Shown piece after piece: positions 37,880 through 46,597 of a stretch of DNA of 64,000 nucleotides; positions within the stretch are counted from its first letter, which is position 1, and every line of letters begins with the position of its first letter. The stretch is from Aedoeadaptatus nemausensis (GTDB lineage Bacteria; Bacillota; Clostridia; Tissierellales; Peptoniphilaceae): positions 1-64,000 of the forward strand of contig NZ_CAIJCS010000016.1 in assembly GCF_903819165.1 (NCBI RefSeq). Direction: 5' to 3'. A program made the translations under genes and the position numbers. Below the pieces are notes generated by a model that ran no database searches, was not told the DNA's origin, and worked only from the letters and a program-made list of their open reading frames with translations.

Positions 37880-39294
37880 TAGCCGATGCTCCCTTCTAAT
37901 TCCAAGGAGATGAGATTGTTCATTTCAACGGCGTATTCCAAAGGCAATTCTTTGGCGATAGGATCGGCAAAGCCGCGCACTACCGTCGCCCGTGCTTCTT
38001 CCTCGGAAATTCCCCGCGTCATCAGATAGAAAATAACTTCGTCGGAAATCCGACCGATCTTCGCCTCGTGGCCGAAGTCCACGTCGCGGTTATTAATGTC
38101 GATGGCGGGAATGGTATCTTGACGGGACAGATCGTCGAGCATGAGGGACTCACAGGATACCGTGGACTTGGTGCCCTCGGCATCGTCGGTTACTTTTACG
38201 AGACCGCGGTAAACGCCGATCCCTCCACCTTTCGAAATGGATTTCGATTGGATGGAACTCTTGGTGTGGTTGGCGGCGTGAATAACCTGAGCACCCGTGT
38301 CGATGTTTTGGCCGGCGCCGGCAAAGCTGATGCCGGTGTATTCGTTTTGAGCGCCGTCTCCGGCGAGAACGCTCATGGGATAGAGCATGCTCACTTTGGA
38401 GCCGAAGGATCCGGAAACCCATTGGATCTTTCCGTTTTCACCGACGATGGCTCGCTTCGTATTTAAGTTATACATATTGCGCGACCAGTTTTCGATGGTG
38501 GAGTAACGCAGCGTGGCGTCGTCTTTTACGAAAAGTTCCACGGCACCTGCGTGCAGGTTCAGCGCATTGTATTTCGGGGCGGAACAGCCTTCGATAAAGT
38601 GGCATTTCGCACCCTTTTCGATGATGATAAGGGTGTGCTCAAACTGTCCGGCACCCGGTGCATTTAAGCGGAAGTAGGATTGTAAGGGCACGTCTACATC
38701 TACCCCTTCCGGCACGTAGACGAAACTTCCCCCACTCCATACCGCATAGTGAAGGGCCGCGTATTTGTGCAGGTTCGGATTGATACACTTGCCGAAGTAT
38801 TCCTTTACGATATCTTCGTATTCCCGAAGGCCTGTTTCAAAATCTGTATAAATAACCCCTTGATCCAGTAAGTGTTGTTGAATACTGTGGTAGACCACTT
38901 CCGAGTCGTATTGAGCGCCAACGCCTGAGAGCATGGCTTCTTTTTCCGCCTCGGGAATGCCCAAGGAATCGAAGGTATTTCGAATCTCTTCGGGCACATC
39001 GTTCCAGTCCGCAGAGAGATCAGCATCCGGGCGAATATAGGTGATGACCTTGTCCATATCCACTTCGCTGAGATCCGGCCCCCATTCGGGATTGGATTTT
39101 TCATTGAAGATCTTAAGAGCTTCTAAACGCTTTTCGAGCATCCACTCGGGCTCGTTTTTTTCCTCTGAAATTTGGCGTACGATGGATTCGTTTAAACCTT
39201 GTTCTGTTTTCTTCCGATAGGTAAAGGGATTTCGTTCGTCGTAAATCCCCCGATCCATCTCTTGAATTTCTGTCTTTTTTCTCGTCTTACGCAT
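37879..39294 (-). CDS. sufB: Fe-S cluster assembly protein SufB
   Basis: 471 residues. Main scaffold subunit, with the catalytic-region motifs KCHFIEGCSAPKYN (cysteine proposed as sulfur acceptor), QWVSGSFGSKVSMLYP and IGRISDEVIFYLMTRG. It forms SufBC2D with the ATPase and SufD. The ATG at 39294 is preferred because AAGGA lies 8-9 nt upstream; another ATG three codons earlier is possible. Overlaps the end of sufC by 8 nt. Confidence 0.95.
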   Translation of the reverse strand: MRKTRKKTEIQEMDRGIYDERNPFTYRKKTEQGLNESIVRQISEEKNEPEWMLEKRLEALKIFNEKSNPEWGPDLSEVDMDKVITYIRPDADLSADWNDVPEEIRNTFDSLGIPEAEKEAMLSGVGAQYDSEVVYHSIQQHLLDQGVIYTDFETGLREYEDIVKEYFGKCINPNLHKYAALHYAVWSGGSFVYVPEGVDVDVPLQSYFRLNAPGAGQFEHTLIIIEKGAKCHFIEGCSAPKYNALNLHAGAVELFVKDDATLRYSTIENWSRNMYNLNTKRAIVGENGKIQWVSGSFGSKVSMLYPMSVLAGDGAQNEYTGISFAGAGQNIDTGAQVIHAANHTKSSIQSKSISKGGGIGVYRGLVKVTDDAEGTKSTVSCESLMLDDLSRQDTIPAIDINNRDVDFGHEAKIGRISDEVIFYLMTRGISEEEARATVVRGFADPIAKELPLEYAVEMNNLISLELEGSIG

Positions 39295-40033
39295 TTTTCT
39301 CATCCTTAATCCAGCCGAAGCCTTCTGTTTCGATGCGATCGATGATTTCGTCTCCGCCTTCGGTTACGATCTTGCCGTCGTTAATGACGTGAACGTAATC
39401 CGGATGAATCTCTTTTAAGATTTCTCTGTGGTGGGTGATGATAATGGCGGATTTTTCGCCGTCCAAGTATTCTTTTAAACCGCGACTTACGGTGGCTACG
39501 GCGTCTACGTCGAGACCGGAGTCGGTTTCGTCTAAGATAGCGAGTTCGGGATCGAGCATAAGAAGTTGTAAGATTTCGGTCTTTTTACGCTCGCCGCCGG
39601 AGAAACCTACATTGAGGTAACGCTCGGCATATTCCGGCTTCATATCTAAAAGTTCCATTTTTTTCTTAAGCTCTTTTTTAAACTTAACAATGGAAGTTTT
39701 TTTACCTCTCGCCAAGAGAGCTTGGCGAATAAAATTTTCCACGCTGATGCCGGGGATTTCGTAAGGGGTTTGGAAACTGAGGTAGAGGCCTCTTAAGGCA
39801 CGCTTATCCGTCGTTTCTTCGCTAATGTCTTCCCCTTCAAAAAAGATTTTGCCGTCGGTCATGGTATAGGCGGGGTTCGCCATGATCACATTGGCGAGAG
39901 TGGATTTACCACTGCCGTTGGGACCCATAATGACGTGTACTTCGCCCTTATTGACCGTTAAGTTCATTCCTTTTAAGATTTCTTTTTCTTCTACTGAGGC
40001 CCGTACGTCCTCAACTTTTAATAATGCATCCAT
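39287..40033 (-). CDS. sufC: Fe-S cluster assembly ATPase SufC
   Basis: 248 residues, ABC-type ATPase: Walker A MGPNGSGKSTLANV, signature FSGGERKKTEIL, Walker B LAILDETDSGLDV and switch IITHHREIL. First gene of the sufCBDSU operon; GGAGG precedes the ATG. No SufR or IscR regulator is nearby. Confidence 0.96.
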   Translation of the reverse strand: MDALLKVEDVRASVEEKEILKGMNLTVNKGEVHVIMGPNGSGKSTLANVIMANPAYTMTDGKIFFEGEDISEETTDKRALRGLYLSFQTPYEIPGISVENFIRQALLARGKKTSIVKFKKELKKKMELLDMKPEYAERYLNVGFSGGERKKTEILQLLMLDPELAILDETDSGLDVDAVATVSRGLKEYLDGEKSAIIITHHREILKEIHPDYVHVINDGKIVTEGGDEIIDRIETEGFGWIKDEKNA

Positions 40034-40082
40034 CTATTCTCATTTCCTCCATATATCCTATTGATTTTGTATGATATAAACA

Positions 40083-40111
40083 ACTATACCATGACGACGA
40101 AATAGCGTCAA
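40083..40111 (-). promoter_or_regulatory. Promoter of the suf operon
   Basis: On the minus strand TTGACG, 17 nt, TATAGT. It lies back to back with the mutY promoter; the two -35 regions almost touch. Confidence 0.75.
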
Positions 40112-40132
40112 TCGCCACTATTTGACCTATTT

Positions 40133-40140
40133 GTTATAAT
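40133..40140 (+). promoter_or_regulatory. Extended -10 promoter of mutY (leaderless transcript likely)
   Basis: TGTTATAAT is an extended -10 (TGnTATAAT). The mutY ATG begins 7 nt after it, the usual distance to a transcription start, and no Shine-Dalgarno sequence is present. Confidence 0.6.
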
Positions 40141-40146
40141 ACCCAT

Positions 40147-41172
40147 ATGTGCATTAAAGATAAAATTTTAAATTGGTACAGGCCTCACGATCGAAATTTA
40201 CCGTGGCGCCACACGAAGGATCCCTACTCCATATGGATCTCGGAAATTATGTTGCAGCAAACACAGGCAAATACGGTAATTCCCTACTACGAGCGCTTTA
40301 TGGAGACTTTCCCCACAGTGGAGGATCTGGCCCTGGGGGACGAGGAGGTACTCTTAAAACTTTGGCAAGGTCTCGGTTATTATCGCCGGGCGCGAAATAT
40401 AAAAAAAGCGGCCGTTCTGATCCACGAAAAAGGCATGCCCAAAACATTCGGGGGCTTAAAGGAGCTTCCCGGCATCGGCGATTACACCGCCGCCGCTATT
40501 GCCTCCATCGCCTACGACGAGCCTGTGGCAGCCATCGACGGTAATCTCCTTCGAATTTACAGCAGGCTCTACTGCGTCGATGAAGTCATCGACAGGAGCG
40601 AGGGCAAGAATAAAATCTTCGCCCTCGCCAATGAAGACATCTCGAGGGAAAGACCGGGAGATTTTAATCAGGCCATGATGGATCTCGGTAATAAAATATG
40701 TACACCGGACGATCCACTCTGTCTGCTTTGCCCTTTAAGGGAAGATTGCGCCGCTTTAAAAGAAGGACGCGTAGAAGAGCTTCCCAAAAAAACCCCGAAA
40801 AAAAAGCAGGAGCGTTTAAATTACACGCTGCTGCTTTTAGATTTGGAAGATTCTTTTCTCGTGGAAAAGCGGGATAGGGGCCTTTTACACGGTATGTGGG
40901 GTTTTCCCCTCTTGGAAGGCCGATTAAAGGTGGAAGATGTTCAGAAGTATTTGACGGAGAGGGATTTTATCCCGAGCTCCGTGGAACATAAGGGAAATTA
41001 TCGCCATATTTTCAGCCACCGCATTTGGAATATCGACATTATCTACGCCAAGTTGGATGCCCTTTTTGCAAAAGAGAACTCGGGTCTTTGGGTAGAACGA
41101 CATAAACTGGAAGATTACGCCATTCCGTCGGCGTTTCGACCGGCACTGGAGGTAATTGATGGATTGGATTAA
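40147..41172 (+). CDS. mutY: A/G-specific adenine glycosylase MutY
   Basis: 341 residues. Removes adenine mispaired with 8-oxoguanine. Domains: helix-hairpin-helix glycosylase (residues ~1-215) with catalytic Glu in ISEIMLQQTQ and the hairpin LKELPGIGDYTAAAIASIA; the [4Fe-4S] loop with four cysteines in KICTPDDPLCLLCPLREDC; and a C-terminal Nudix-like domain (~225-340, LLHGMWGFPLLEG) that reads the oxidised base. The ATG directly follows an extended -10 box, so the mRNA is probably leaderless. First gene of a mutY-nudix-DUF1275 operon, next to the suf operon that supplies Fe-S clusters. Confidence 0.95.
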   Translation: MCIKDKILNWYRPHDRNLPWRHTKDPYSIWISEIMLQQTQANTVIPYYERFMETFPTVEDLALGDEEVLLKLWQGLGYYRRARNIKKAAVLIHEKGMPKTFGGLKELPGIGDYTAAAIASIAYDEPVAAIDGNLLRIYSRLYCVDEVIDRSEGKNKIFALANEDISRERPGDFNQAMMDLGNKICTPDDPLCLLCPLREDCAALKEGRVEELPKKTPKKKQERLNYTLLLLDLEDSFLVEKRDRGLLHGMWGFPLLEGRLKVEDVQKYLTERDFIPSSVEHKGNYRHIFSHRIWNIDIIYAKLDALFAKENSGLWVERHKLEDYAIPSAFRPALEVIDGLD

Positions 41173-41698
41173 AGAGTATGAACCGAAAAATAAAAAAGAG
41201 GCGGAAGACAGGGATCATCTTCTCCGCCTGGACGAGCGATTAATTTCAACTGATCGAAGCGCTCCCTATCACTACACCACATCGTCCATGGTTTTGGACC
41301 GGAAAAAGAATAAGCTTCTTATGATCTATCATAAAATCTACCGCTCCTGGTCCTGGCCCGGAGGCCATGTGGAAGAGGGCGAGGAGCTCTTTTACTCCGC
41401 CCTTCGCGAACTCTACGAAGAAACCGGTCTTCGTCGCGCCAAACCTCTTTCAGAAGAGCCCATAGCTATGGAGCTTATGCCCGTAGCCTCTCACGAGCGC
41501 AAGGGGGAGATAGTAGACAGCCACTTCCACATCAATTTCTGCTTCGGCTTTTGGGGCGAGGAGGAGGACACTCTCCTAAGCCCCGACGAAAACAGAATGT
41601 GGGTGCCCGTCGATAAGCTGGACGCCTTTGTCGCCGAAGAGCATATGCTCCCTATTTACCGTGATCTCATTCGACGAATGGGTGACGGTCATGCGTAA
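41159..41698 (+). CDS. Nudix hydrolase
   Basis: 179 residues. The Nudix box is GHVEEGEELFYSALRELYEE followed by TGL, with the REL-EE core. The preceding YHYTTSSMVLDRKKNKLLMIYHK and WSWPGGHV are typical of the fold. Substrate unknown; next to mutY it may act on oxidised nucleotides. The ATG at 41159 has GGAGG 6 nt upstream and lies inside the last codons of mutY, with a 14-nt overlap, so the two are translated together. Confidence 0.88.
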   Translation: MDWIKEYEPKNKKEAEDRDHLLRLDERLISTDRSAPYHYTTSSMVLDRKKNKLLMIYHKIYRSWSWPGGHVEEGEELFYSALRELYEETGLRRAKPLSEEPIAMELMPVASHERKGEIVDSHFHINFCFGFWGEEEDTLLSPDENRMWVPVDKLDAFVAEEHMLPIYRDLIRRMGDGHA

Positions 41699-42368
41699 GG
41701 ATGAGCGTAAGTATTCGGAATCACTCCTTTTCGCTACCCTCCTCACTCTGGCCGGAGGCTTACAAGACGCCTATTCTTACGCCGCTCGCGGACAAGTCTT
41801 CGTCAATGCCTTGACGGGTAATGTAGTTCTCTTAGGTCTAAGTTTTGTAAGCGGCGATTTTTATCTCATCTTCCGCTATCTGCGCCAAATCATAGCCTTC
41901 GCCCTGGGAGTCTATGTCTCCGGACGAATTATATTTTCTCGACGACATTTCTTCGGCATTCATTGGCGACGTTTTATTCTTCTCGGCGAGGGAGCGGCGC
42001 TCGTCATCGTGGGATTTTTGCCCCATACTTACGATGCTTTAGCCAATTTTTTAATGGCCACGGCTTGCGGCATTCAGGTCAATACCTTCCAAAAATTTGC
42101 CGATATTAACTTCGCCACCACCATGTGCGTAGGTAATGTGCGCACGATTATGCACAATCTGGCGGGTTACCACCACAACAGGAGGAGTATTCACAAACAT
42201 AAGAGCCGCACGGTGTTTTACATCGTCTTCATCTTTCTCGTGGGGGCGAGTCTCGGAGGATTTTTCCTTCCCATTATCGGGCTGCGCACCATTTGGATTT
42301 CCGCACTTTTCCTCTTCCTCGCCTTTGTCCTCTTGCGATTTGAGGAAGAAGAAGAGGAGGAAAGTTAA
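41691..42368 (+). CDS. DUF1275 (YoaK-like) membrane protein
   Basis: 225 residues with six hydrophobic segments; the family signature LTLAGGLQDAYSYAARGQVFVNALTGNVVLLG is at residues ~13-45 (given here in part: GGLQDAYSYAARG and NALTGNVVLLG). The last ten residues are acidic (EEEEEEES-like). Function of the family is not known. The ATG at 41691 overlaps the Nudix stop by 8 nt; a longer frame from 41628 would only extend into the Nudix gene. Its stop abuts the convergent ArsC-like stop with no spacer. Confidence 0.85.
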   Translation: MRKDERKYSESLLFATLLTLAGGLQDAYSYAARGQVFVNALTGNVVLLGLSFVSGDFYLIFRYLRQIIAFALGVYVSGRIIFSRRHFFGIHWRRFILLGEGAALVIVGFLPHTYDALANFLMATACGIQVNTFQKFADINFATTMCVGNVRTIMHNLAGYHHNRRSIHKHKSRTVFYIVFIFLVGASLGGFFLPIIGLRTIWISALFLFLAFVLLRFEEEEEEES

Positions 42369-42722
42369 TTACTTTTCCTCATCCGCCCACTTTTTCCATA
42401 TATCGGGAGCGTGCCCTAAGACGGCGCGCTTTTTGCTTCTTACGATGGGAAGCTTCATAATCGACGGGTGATCGATAATATAGGATTCCTTGCTCTCCTC
42501 GGTGGCATAGCGCACATAGGCCAAGCCGTCTTTATCCTTGGAGTCTTCGTCGATCCATGCGTCCAGACCACCGATGGAATTAGTAATGGAATCGAATTCA
42601 CCCCAGCTCAATTCCTTTTCATTTAAATCAATAAATTGAAATGAAATGCCCCGCTCCTTGAAGAAGCGCTGGGCTTTTTTCGTGTTATTGGATTTCTTCG
42701 TGCCGAAAATTTGTATACTCAT
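42369..42722 (-). CDS. ArsC/Spx-family protein lacking the catalytic cysteine
   Basis: 117 residues with the thioredoxin-like ArsC/YffB fold: IQIFGTKKSNNTKKAQRFF at the start, GISFQFIDLNEKELS, SYIIDHPSIMKLPIV (the cis-Pro region) and a C-terminal helix. The position of the catalytic Cys in this family (KxCxT) is Ser here, KKSNNTKKA. It therefore cannot work as an arsenate reductase. A regulatory role like Spx is possible but its CxxC is absent too. AGAGGT precedes the ATG. Convergent with DUF1275, no spacer and no terminator between them. Confidence 0.82.
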   Translation of the reverse strand: MSIQIFGTKKSNNTKKAQRFFKERGISFQFIDLNEKELSWGEFDSITNSIGGLDAWIDEDSKDKDGLAYVRYATEESKESYIIDHPSIMKLPIVRSKKRAVLGHAPDIWKKWADEEK

Positions 42723-42738
42723 GGCTACCTCTTTCTTC

Positions 42739-42747
42739 TGCTATACT
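42739..42747 (+). promoter_or_regulatory. Extended -10 promoter of the thermonuclease gene (leaderless transcript likely)
   Basis: TGCTATACT is an extended -10. The ATG starts 8 nt after its last base and no Shine-Dalgarno sequence is seen, repeating the mutY arrangement. Confidence 0.5.
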
Positions 42748-42754
42748 GGATAAT

Positions 42755-43423
42755 ATGAAACATATACGTACTTTTCTCATTATTTTATTTTTTATCGTCG
42801 CGACTTTCTTCCTCACCGATACCCCGGCCTATTTTCCACAAGATGCCGAGGGTTATTACGTAGAGCGTGTGGTGGACGGGGACACGATTATCGCTCAAAA
42901 AGGTGATTCTTACCGGGTGAGGCTCATCGGTATCGATACGCCGGAGACCGTCCATCCAAACGGCATCGTGGAACCTTGGGGTAAGGAAGCCTCGATGTTT
43001 ACGAAGAAAAATCTCGAGGGCAAGACCGTATATCTGGAATTCGACGAAGAAAAGGAAGATCACTACGGCAGAAAGCTCGCCTATGTGTGGACGGAAAATC
43101 CGAAGGAAAGCGAGCGTTCTAAAGAAGATATCTTGTTTAATTACCAACTTGTCGCCTTGGGATACGCCAGAGAGCGAGCCTATCCCCCCAATACGAAGTA
43201 TCAAAACCTTTTAAAAAAGGGAGAGAACGAGGCCATCGACTTTAATAAAGGTCTATGGGCTATCGAGGGCGACGACGGTCCCGCCAAGGGAAATAAAAAC
43301 AGTTTACTCTATCATATGCCGGGAGATCCTCAATATAATAAAATTAAATCCGGTAATGTAATCATGTTCGAAACGGCAAAAGAAGCGGAAAAAGCAGGTT
43401 ATCAACGGGCTTTTCGCAGATAG
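42755..43423 (+). CDS. Secreted or membrane-anchored thermonuclease (SNase family)
   Basis: 222 residues. N-terminal hydrophobic segment (residues ~5-22, FLIILFFIVATFFLT), then the staphylococcal-nuclease-like domain (~33-170): VVDGDTIIA, VRLIGIDTPETVHP with catalytic Arg and Glu, and YGRKLAYVW. The C terminus (LLYHMPGDPQYNKI and EAEKAGYQRAFRR) resembles the metal-binding tail of secreted nucleases, but the usual Cys is missing. Probably degrades extracellular DNA or RNA. Single gene with its own terminator. Confidence 0.88.
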   Translation: MKHIRTFLIILFFIVATFFLTDTPAYFPQDAEGYYVERVVDGDTIIAQKGDSYRVRLIGIDTPETVHPNGIVEPWGKEASMFTKKNLEGKTVYLEFDEEKEDHYGRKLAYVWTENPKESERSKEDILFNYQLVALGYARERAYPPNTKYQNLLKKGENEAIDFNKGLWAIEGDDGPAKGNKNSLLYHMPGDPQYNKIKSGNVIMFETAKEAEKAGYQRAFRR

Positions 43424-43447
43424 CGGCTCCAAACCGCTTTTTTTATG
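43422..43447 (+). terminator. Terminator of the thermonuclease gene
   Basis: AGCGG-CTCCAAA-CCGCT followed by seven T residues; overlaps the end of the convergent lipid kinase gene. Confidence 0.7.
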
Positions 43448-44309
43448 CTCTTTTATCGGTTAAAGGGCCTATATATTGGATTTCCCCGGGGAGGATTTCT
43501 ACCCTTACGGGCCCACGCTCATAGAAATTTTCCCCATCTAAATTAATATTTGCCTCTTCCAATAATTCGAATTCCATGGAACTAATTGTCTTTCGAACCA
43601 TATCTTTTTGGAAAAGGTGGTCCCTTCCTATAAAGAGACAGATTAAAAAAGGAATCACATAAGAGAGTCGACTTCTCCCTGCTCCGAGAAATAAAAGATT
43701 GCCGCTGAAGGGATCGGCCTTTTTAAAAATAGGGAACCCCCCGCCGTAATAGCCTCCATTTCCGAAGGTGAAGAGGGTCCATTCTTCTTCTCTATAGCCT
43801 TCTAAATGAATCTTTCGAAAACGATAATTTTTTACGGCGTCGAAGAGCTTTAAACTGTAACTTATACTGCCGATCTCCTTGTTTGCCGACGTATTTAAGG
43901 CATTGACATCGGCGTCCAATCCTACGGAAGCTATGTTTAAAAAATACCGATCATTCCAGCGACCTAGATCCATGGCGCGAGGCGCGGCGGCTTTAACAGC
44001 CTTTAATATTTCCACAGGCTCTCCCTTTAAACCGAGAGTTCGTGCAAAATCATTGCCGCTTCCCGCAGGAATAAGTGAAAAGCGGCGAGCTTTCGTCTTC
44101 ATCATAAGGTTCACCGTCCGGTAAACTGTGCCGTCGCCGCCTACTGCCACGAAATGATGGTATTTTTCCAGTTCTTTAATTGGAAAGTTCCGTACATAGT
44201 CGTCGAAGAAGGAATAATCTTCCTCCGGAAAAATCTCGTCGATGGCTTTTCGTAATTTCTCTTTACGTCCGGTTTTAAGTTTCGGATTGACAATAAATAA
44301 TATGGCCAT
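43443..44309 (-). CDS. Diacylglycerol kinase family lipid kinase
   Basis: 288 residues. FIVNPKLKTGRKEKLRKAI and the nucleotide loop VAVGGDGTVYRTVNLMM (GGDGT), followed by SLIPAGSGNDFARTLGL and a C-terminal beta domain. Phosphorylates a diacylglycerol or related lipid. Starts 5 nt after fchA, so it is the last gene of the parA-parB-phzF-fchA-dagK string. The lipid substrate is not clear (DgkB, YegS and BmrU groups share this size). Confidence 0.88.
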   Translation of the reverse strand: MAILFIVNPKLKTGRKEKLRKAIDEIFPEEDYSFFDDYVRNFPIKELEKYHHFVAVGGDGTVYRTVNLMMKTKARRFSLIPAGSGNDFARTLGLKGEPVEILKAVKAAAPRAMDLGRWNDRYFLNIASVGLDADVNALNTSANKEIGSISYSLKLFDAVKNYRFRKIHLEGYREEEWTLFTFGNGGYYGGGFPIFKKADPFSGNLLFLGAGRSRLSYVIPFLICLFIGRDHLFQKDMVRKTISSMEFELLEEANINLDGENFYERGPVRVEILPGEIQYIGPLTDKRA

Positions 44310-44314
44310 AGAAA

Positions 44315-44896
44315 TTAATAATTTTGAATCCTTTGAAAGTGTTTTTCCGCATTTCTTTCGATTTTCACCATTCTATTTTCGTAAGAAGCTTTAAGTTTTT
44401 TATCCTTCAAAGATGCCAGGTTTAAACGCACGGTATGGGCTGCACCGCGCACGGCGGTCCTCGCCAGATCGGCGGCAATGAGCGTGTCGCTGAAAGCTTC
44501 TTCGCCCATAAGAGGAAGATGCTCCGCCATGAGGGAAAGGATTTTTCCGGCCTCTTCCATGGTGGAGAGGGGCACGTCGATAGCTTTAATATAGCCTCTT
44601 TGAATGGCGGCACTGCGGATTTTTTTCTCGTCATCCGTGTCTTTCGGTAGTTTAAAAGCTTTTAATACATCGTCGAAGGAGCTGCTGTCCTTGTCGATAT
44701 TCTCCTTTAAAAAATCGGAGTGGACGTCATAAAGATCGCAGTTTATGTCGTCTACACCTGAAATTCTTAAAACCATGACGGCGAGGGAGGCGGACAAGGC
44801 GCCGCAAAGGGCGGCTACCGATCCTCCTCCGGGAACGGAGCTCGTATCCATGGCTTTTTCAATATATTGATTTAAACTTAGGTCGATAAGTTTCAT
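44315..44896 (-). CDS. Cyclodeaminase/cyclohydrolase family protein (FchA-like)
   Basis: 193 residues. SVPGGGSVAALCGALSASLAVMV is the glycine/alanine-rich motif of the formimidoyltetrahydrofolate cyclodeaminase/methenyltetrahydrofolate cyclohydrolase family. Length matches stand-alone FchA proteins of Clostridia, which work in folate C1 metabolism. The ATG overlaps the phzF stop as ATGA; a start 10 codons upstream is less likely. The remainder of the folate pathway is not in this window. Confidence 0.85.
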   Translation of the reverse strand: MKLIDLSLNQYIEKAMDTSSVPGGGSVAALCGALSASLAVMVLRISGVDDINCDLYDVHSDFLKENIDKDSSSFDDVLKAFKLPKDTDDEKKIRSAAIQRGYIKAIDVPLSTMEEAGKILSLMAEHLPLMGEEAFSDTLIAADLARTAVRGAAHTVRLNLASLKDKKLKASYENRMVKIERNAEKHFQRIQNY

Positions 44897-45774
44897 ATGC
44901 GCAAAATTCCTTCCATTACGATGCACGCCGTGCCGCCTACATAAATCCTTTCGTTTTTAGAGTGTACAAAGATCTCAGAGGGTCTTCCTTTTTTTCTACC
45001 TTGATTAGCGACGAGTTTTTCTTTCGCAAGTTTATTCTTCGCTTTTAGATAATAATACATGGCGCCGCTGCCCGTGCCCGTAGCCGATTCTTCCCAAATG
45101 CCGATGGCGGGAGAAAAGTTTCTCTGCTCCGCCGCCCCTCTTTCGGAATCGTAGTGGAAGAGATGAAAGGTGAGGCAGTCGTATTTTTCTGCCAGTTCTT
45201 CCATTCGGCGACGCTTCGGATTCAGGTTCAGAAGCACTTCTTTGTTTTTTACGGGTAAGACCATGGTGGCGATGCCATTGTCGATAACAGCCGGCAACAT
45301 ATCTTCATCGACGCCTATATCTTCTCTCTTTATGCTGAACGCTCGAGCTACTTCCTCCACATCTTCTATCTCTTTCATAGAACTCATCAGAGGAAGCTCC
45401 ACATCCACAAATTTCACCTTATCGCCGTGAAACGCAATGTCTATATGGAGCTGACCGGCTTTAGTATGTTGAAGAATTCGTACGCTCTCTCCTCGACAGT
45501 TAATAAAACCCTGTTCCGCCAGAGTCCAAAAAGTAGACAGAGCTGCGTGACCGGAAAGATCCACTTCCTTCGTCGGTGTAAAATAGCGAATATCGTAAAT
45601 ATCTCGGTCCAACTGGCTCACACAGGCGGTCTCCGAGTGATTGAGTTCTTGCGCTGCCTTTTGCATCTCCTCATCACTCATATACCCTTCGATTAATACA
45701 ATTCCCGAGGGATTTCCTAAGAAGGATCGATCGGTAAAGGCGTCGGTTACGAAAAATTTATATTCTCTAGTCAA
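44893..45774 (-). CDS. PhzF family isomerase/epimerase
   Basis: 293 residues of the PhzF/diaminopimelate-epimerase-like fold: FVTDAFTDRSFLGNPSGIVL, catalytic Glu in LNHSETACV, and SGHAALSTFW plus ESATGTGSGAMYYYL motifs of the second domain. The substrate is unknown; many Firmicutes have a copy with no phenazine pathway. It overlaps parB by 8 nt, so it belongs to the parAB operon. Confidence 0.88.
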   Translation of the reverse strand: MTREYKFFVTDAFTDRSFLGNPSGIVLIEGYMSDEEMQKAAQELNHSETACVSQLDRDIYDIRYFTPTKEVDLSGHAALSTFWTLAEQGFINCRGESVRILQHTKAGQLHIDIAFHGDKVKFVDVELPLMSSMKEIEDVEEVARAFSIKREDIGVDEDMLPAVIDNGIATMVLPVKNKEVLLNLNPKRRRMEELAEKYDCLTFHLFHYDSERGAAEQRNFSPAIGIWEESATGTGSGAMYYYLKAKNKLAKEKLVANQGRKKGRPSEIFVHSKNERIYVGGTACIVMEGILRI

Positions 45775-46597
45775 GGAGCTCTCCTCCCATAATCAGATCG
45801 TAAATTCGAATAAGATCTTCCTTCGAATGGTAATCGATAACGAGGCGTCCCCGATTCATATTGCCCTTTACTTCTGTCTTTGTACCCAGTCGTTCCATGA
45901 GTTTTTCTTCGAGATCTTCGTAGTAGGATGATCGCTTCGGAGCGGAAACTCGGGTTTCCTTTTGACTTTCTTCAATAGTCTGGCCCTCTTTAATCATCCG
46001 TTGAGCCTGTTTAATCTGCTCATTTCCATCTTTAATGGATAGAAGCAATTTCCCCTGGCTTACGGTGAGTTCGCCTTTTTTGAGCATCTCCTTGACGACA
46101 GGTTCAAGCTTTAAAAGACGCATGGCGTTGGCGATATAAGGTCTGGATTTTCCCACGAGACCGGCAATTTTTTCTTGAGTATATCCGTATTTCTTCTTCA
46201 AAGTCTCGTAACCTTCGCCTTCGTCGATGGGATTTAAATCTTCTCTCTGAATGTTTTCAATCAAAGAGATTTGATCTACTTCCTCTTCCGTTACATCGAT
46301 AAAACGAACGGGAACATCTGTAAGACCTGCAAGCTTCGCCGCCCGTAATCTTCTTTCCCCGGCGATAAGGAGGTTTTCATCCTCCTCTTTTTTTATTAAG
46401 AGAGGTTGTAAGACGCCTACGGCGCGAATGCTTGCCGCCAACTCTTCCAAACTTTCTTCTGAAAATTGTTTTCTCGGCTGTTTGGGATTAGCTTTTATCT
46501 CTTCAATAGGGAGGGCGTTCACTTCGTTCACATCGTCCATGGGCTGCGTACCGAAAAAATTATCGAGCCCTCTTCCCAGTCCTCTTTTCTTTTCCAT
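45767..46597 (-). CDS. parB: Chromosome partitioning protein ParB
   Basis: 276 residues. MEKKRGLGRGLDNFF, the CTP-binding ParB/Srx domain (PRKQFSEESLEELAASI, GERRLRAAKLAG and ENIQREDLNPI), a helix-turn-helix (GYTQEKIAGLVGKSRPYIANAMRLL) that binds parS, and a C-terminal dimerisation domain from ~205. Spreads from parS sites and loads SMC at the origin. Overlaps parA by 1 nt. Confidence 0.95.
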   Translation of the reverse strand: MEKKRGLGRGLDNFFGTQPMDDVNEVNALPIEEIKANPKQPRKQFSEESLEELAASIRAVGVLQPLLIKKEEDENLLIAGERRLRAAKLAGLTDVPVRFIDVTEEEVDQISLIENIQREDLNPIDEGEGYETLKKKYGYTQEKIAGLVGKSRPYIANAMRLLKLEPVVKEMLKKGELTVSQGKLLLSIKDGNEQIKQAQRMIKEGQTIEESQKETRVSAPKRSSYYEDLEEKLMERLGTKTEVKGNMNRGRLVIDYHSKEDLIRIYDLIMGGELLD

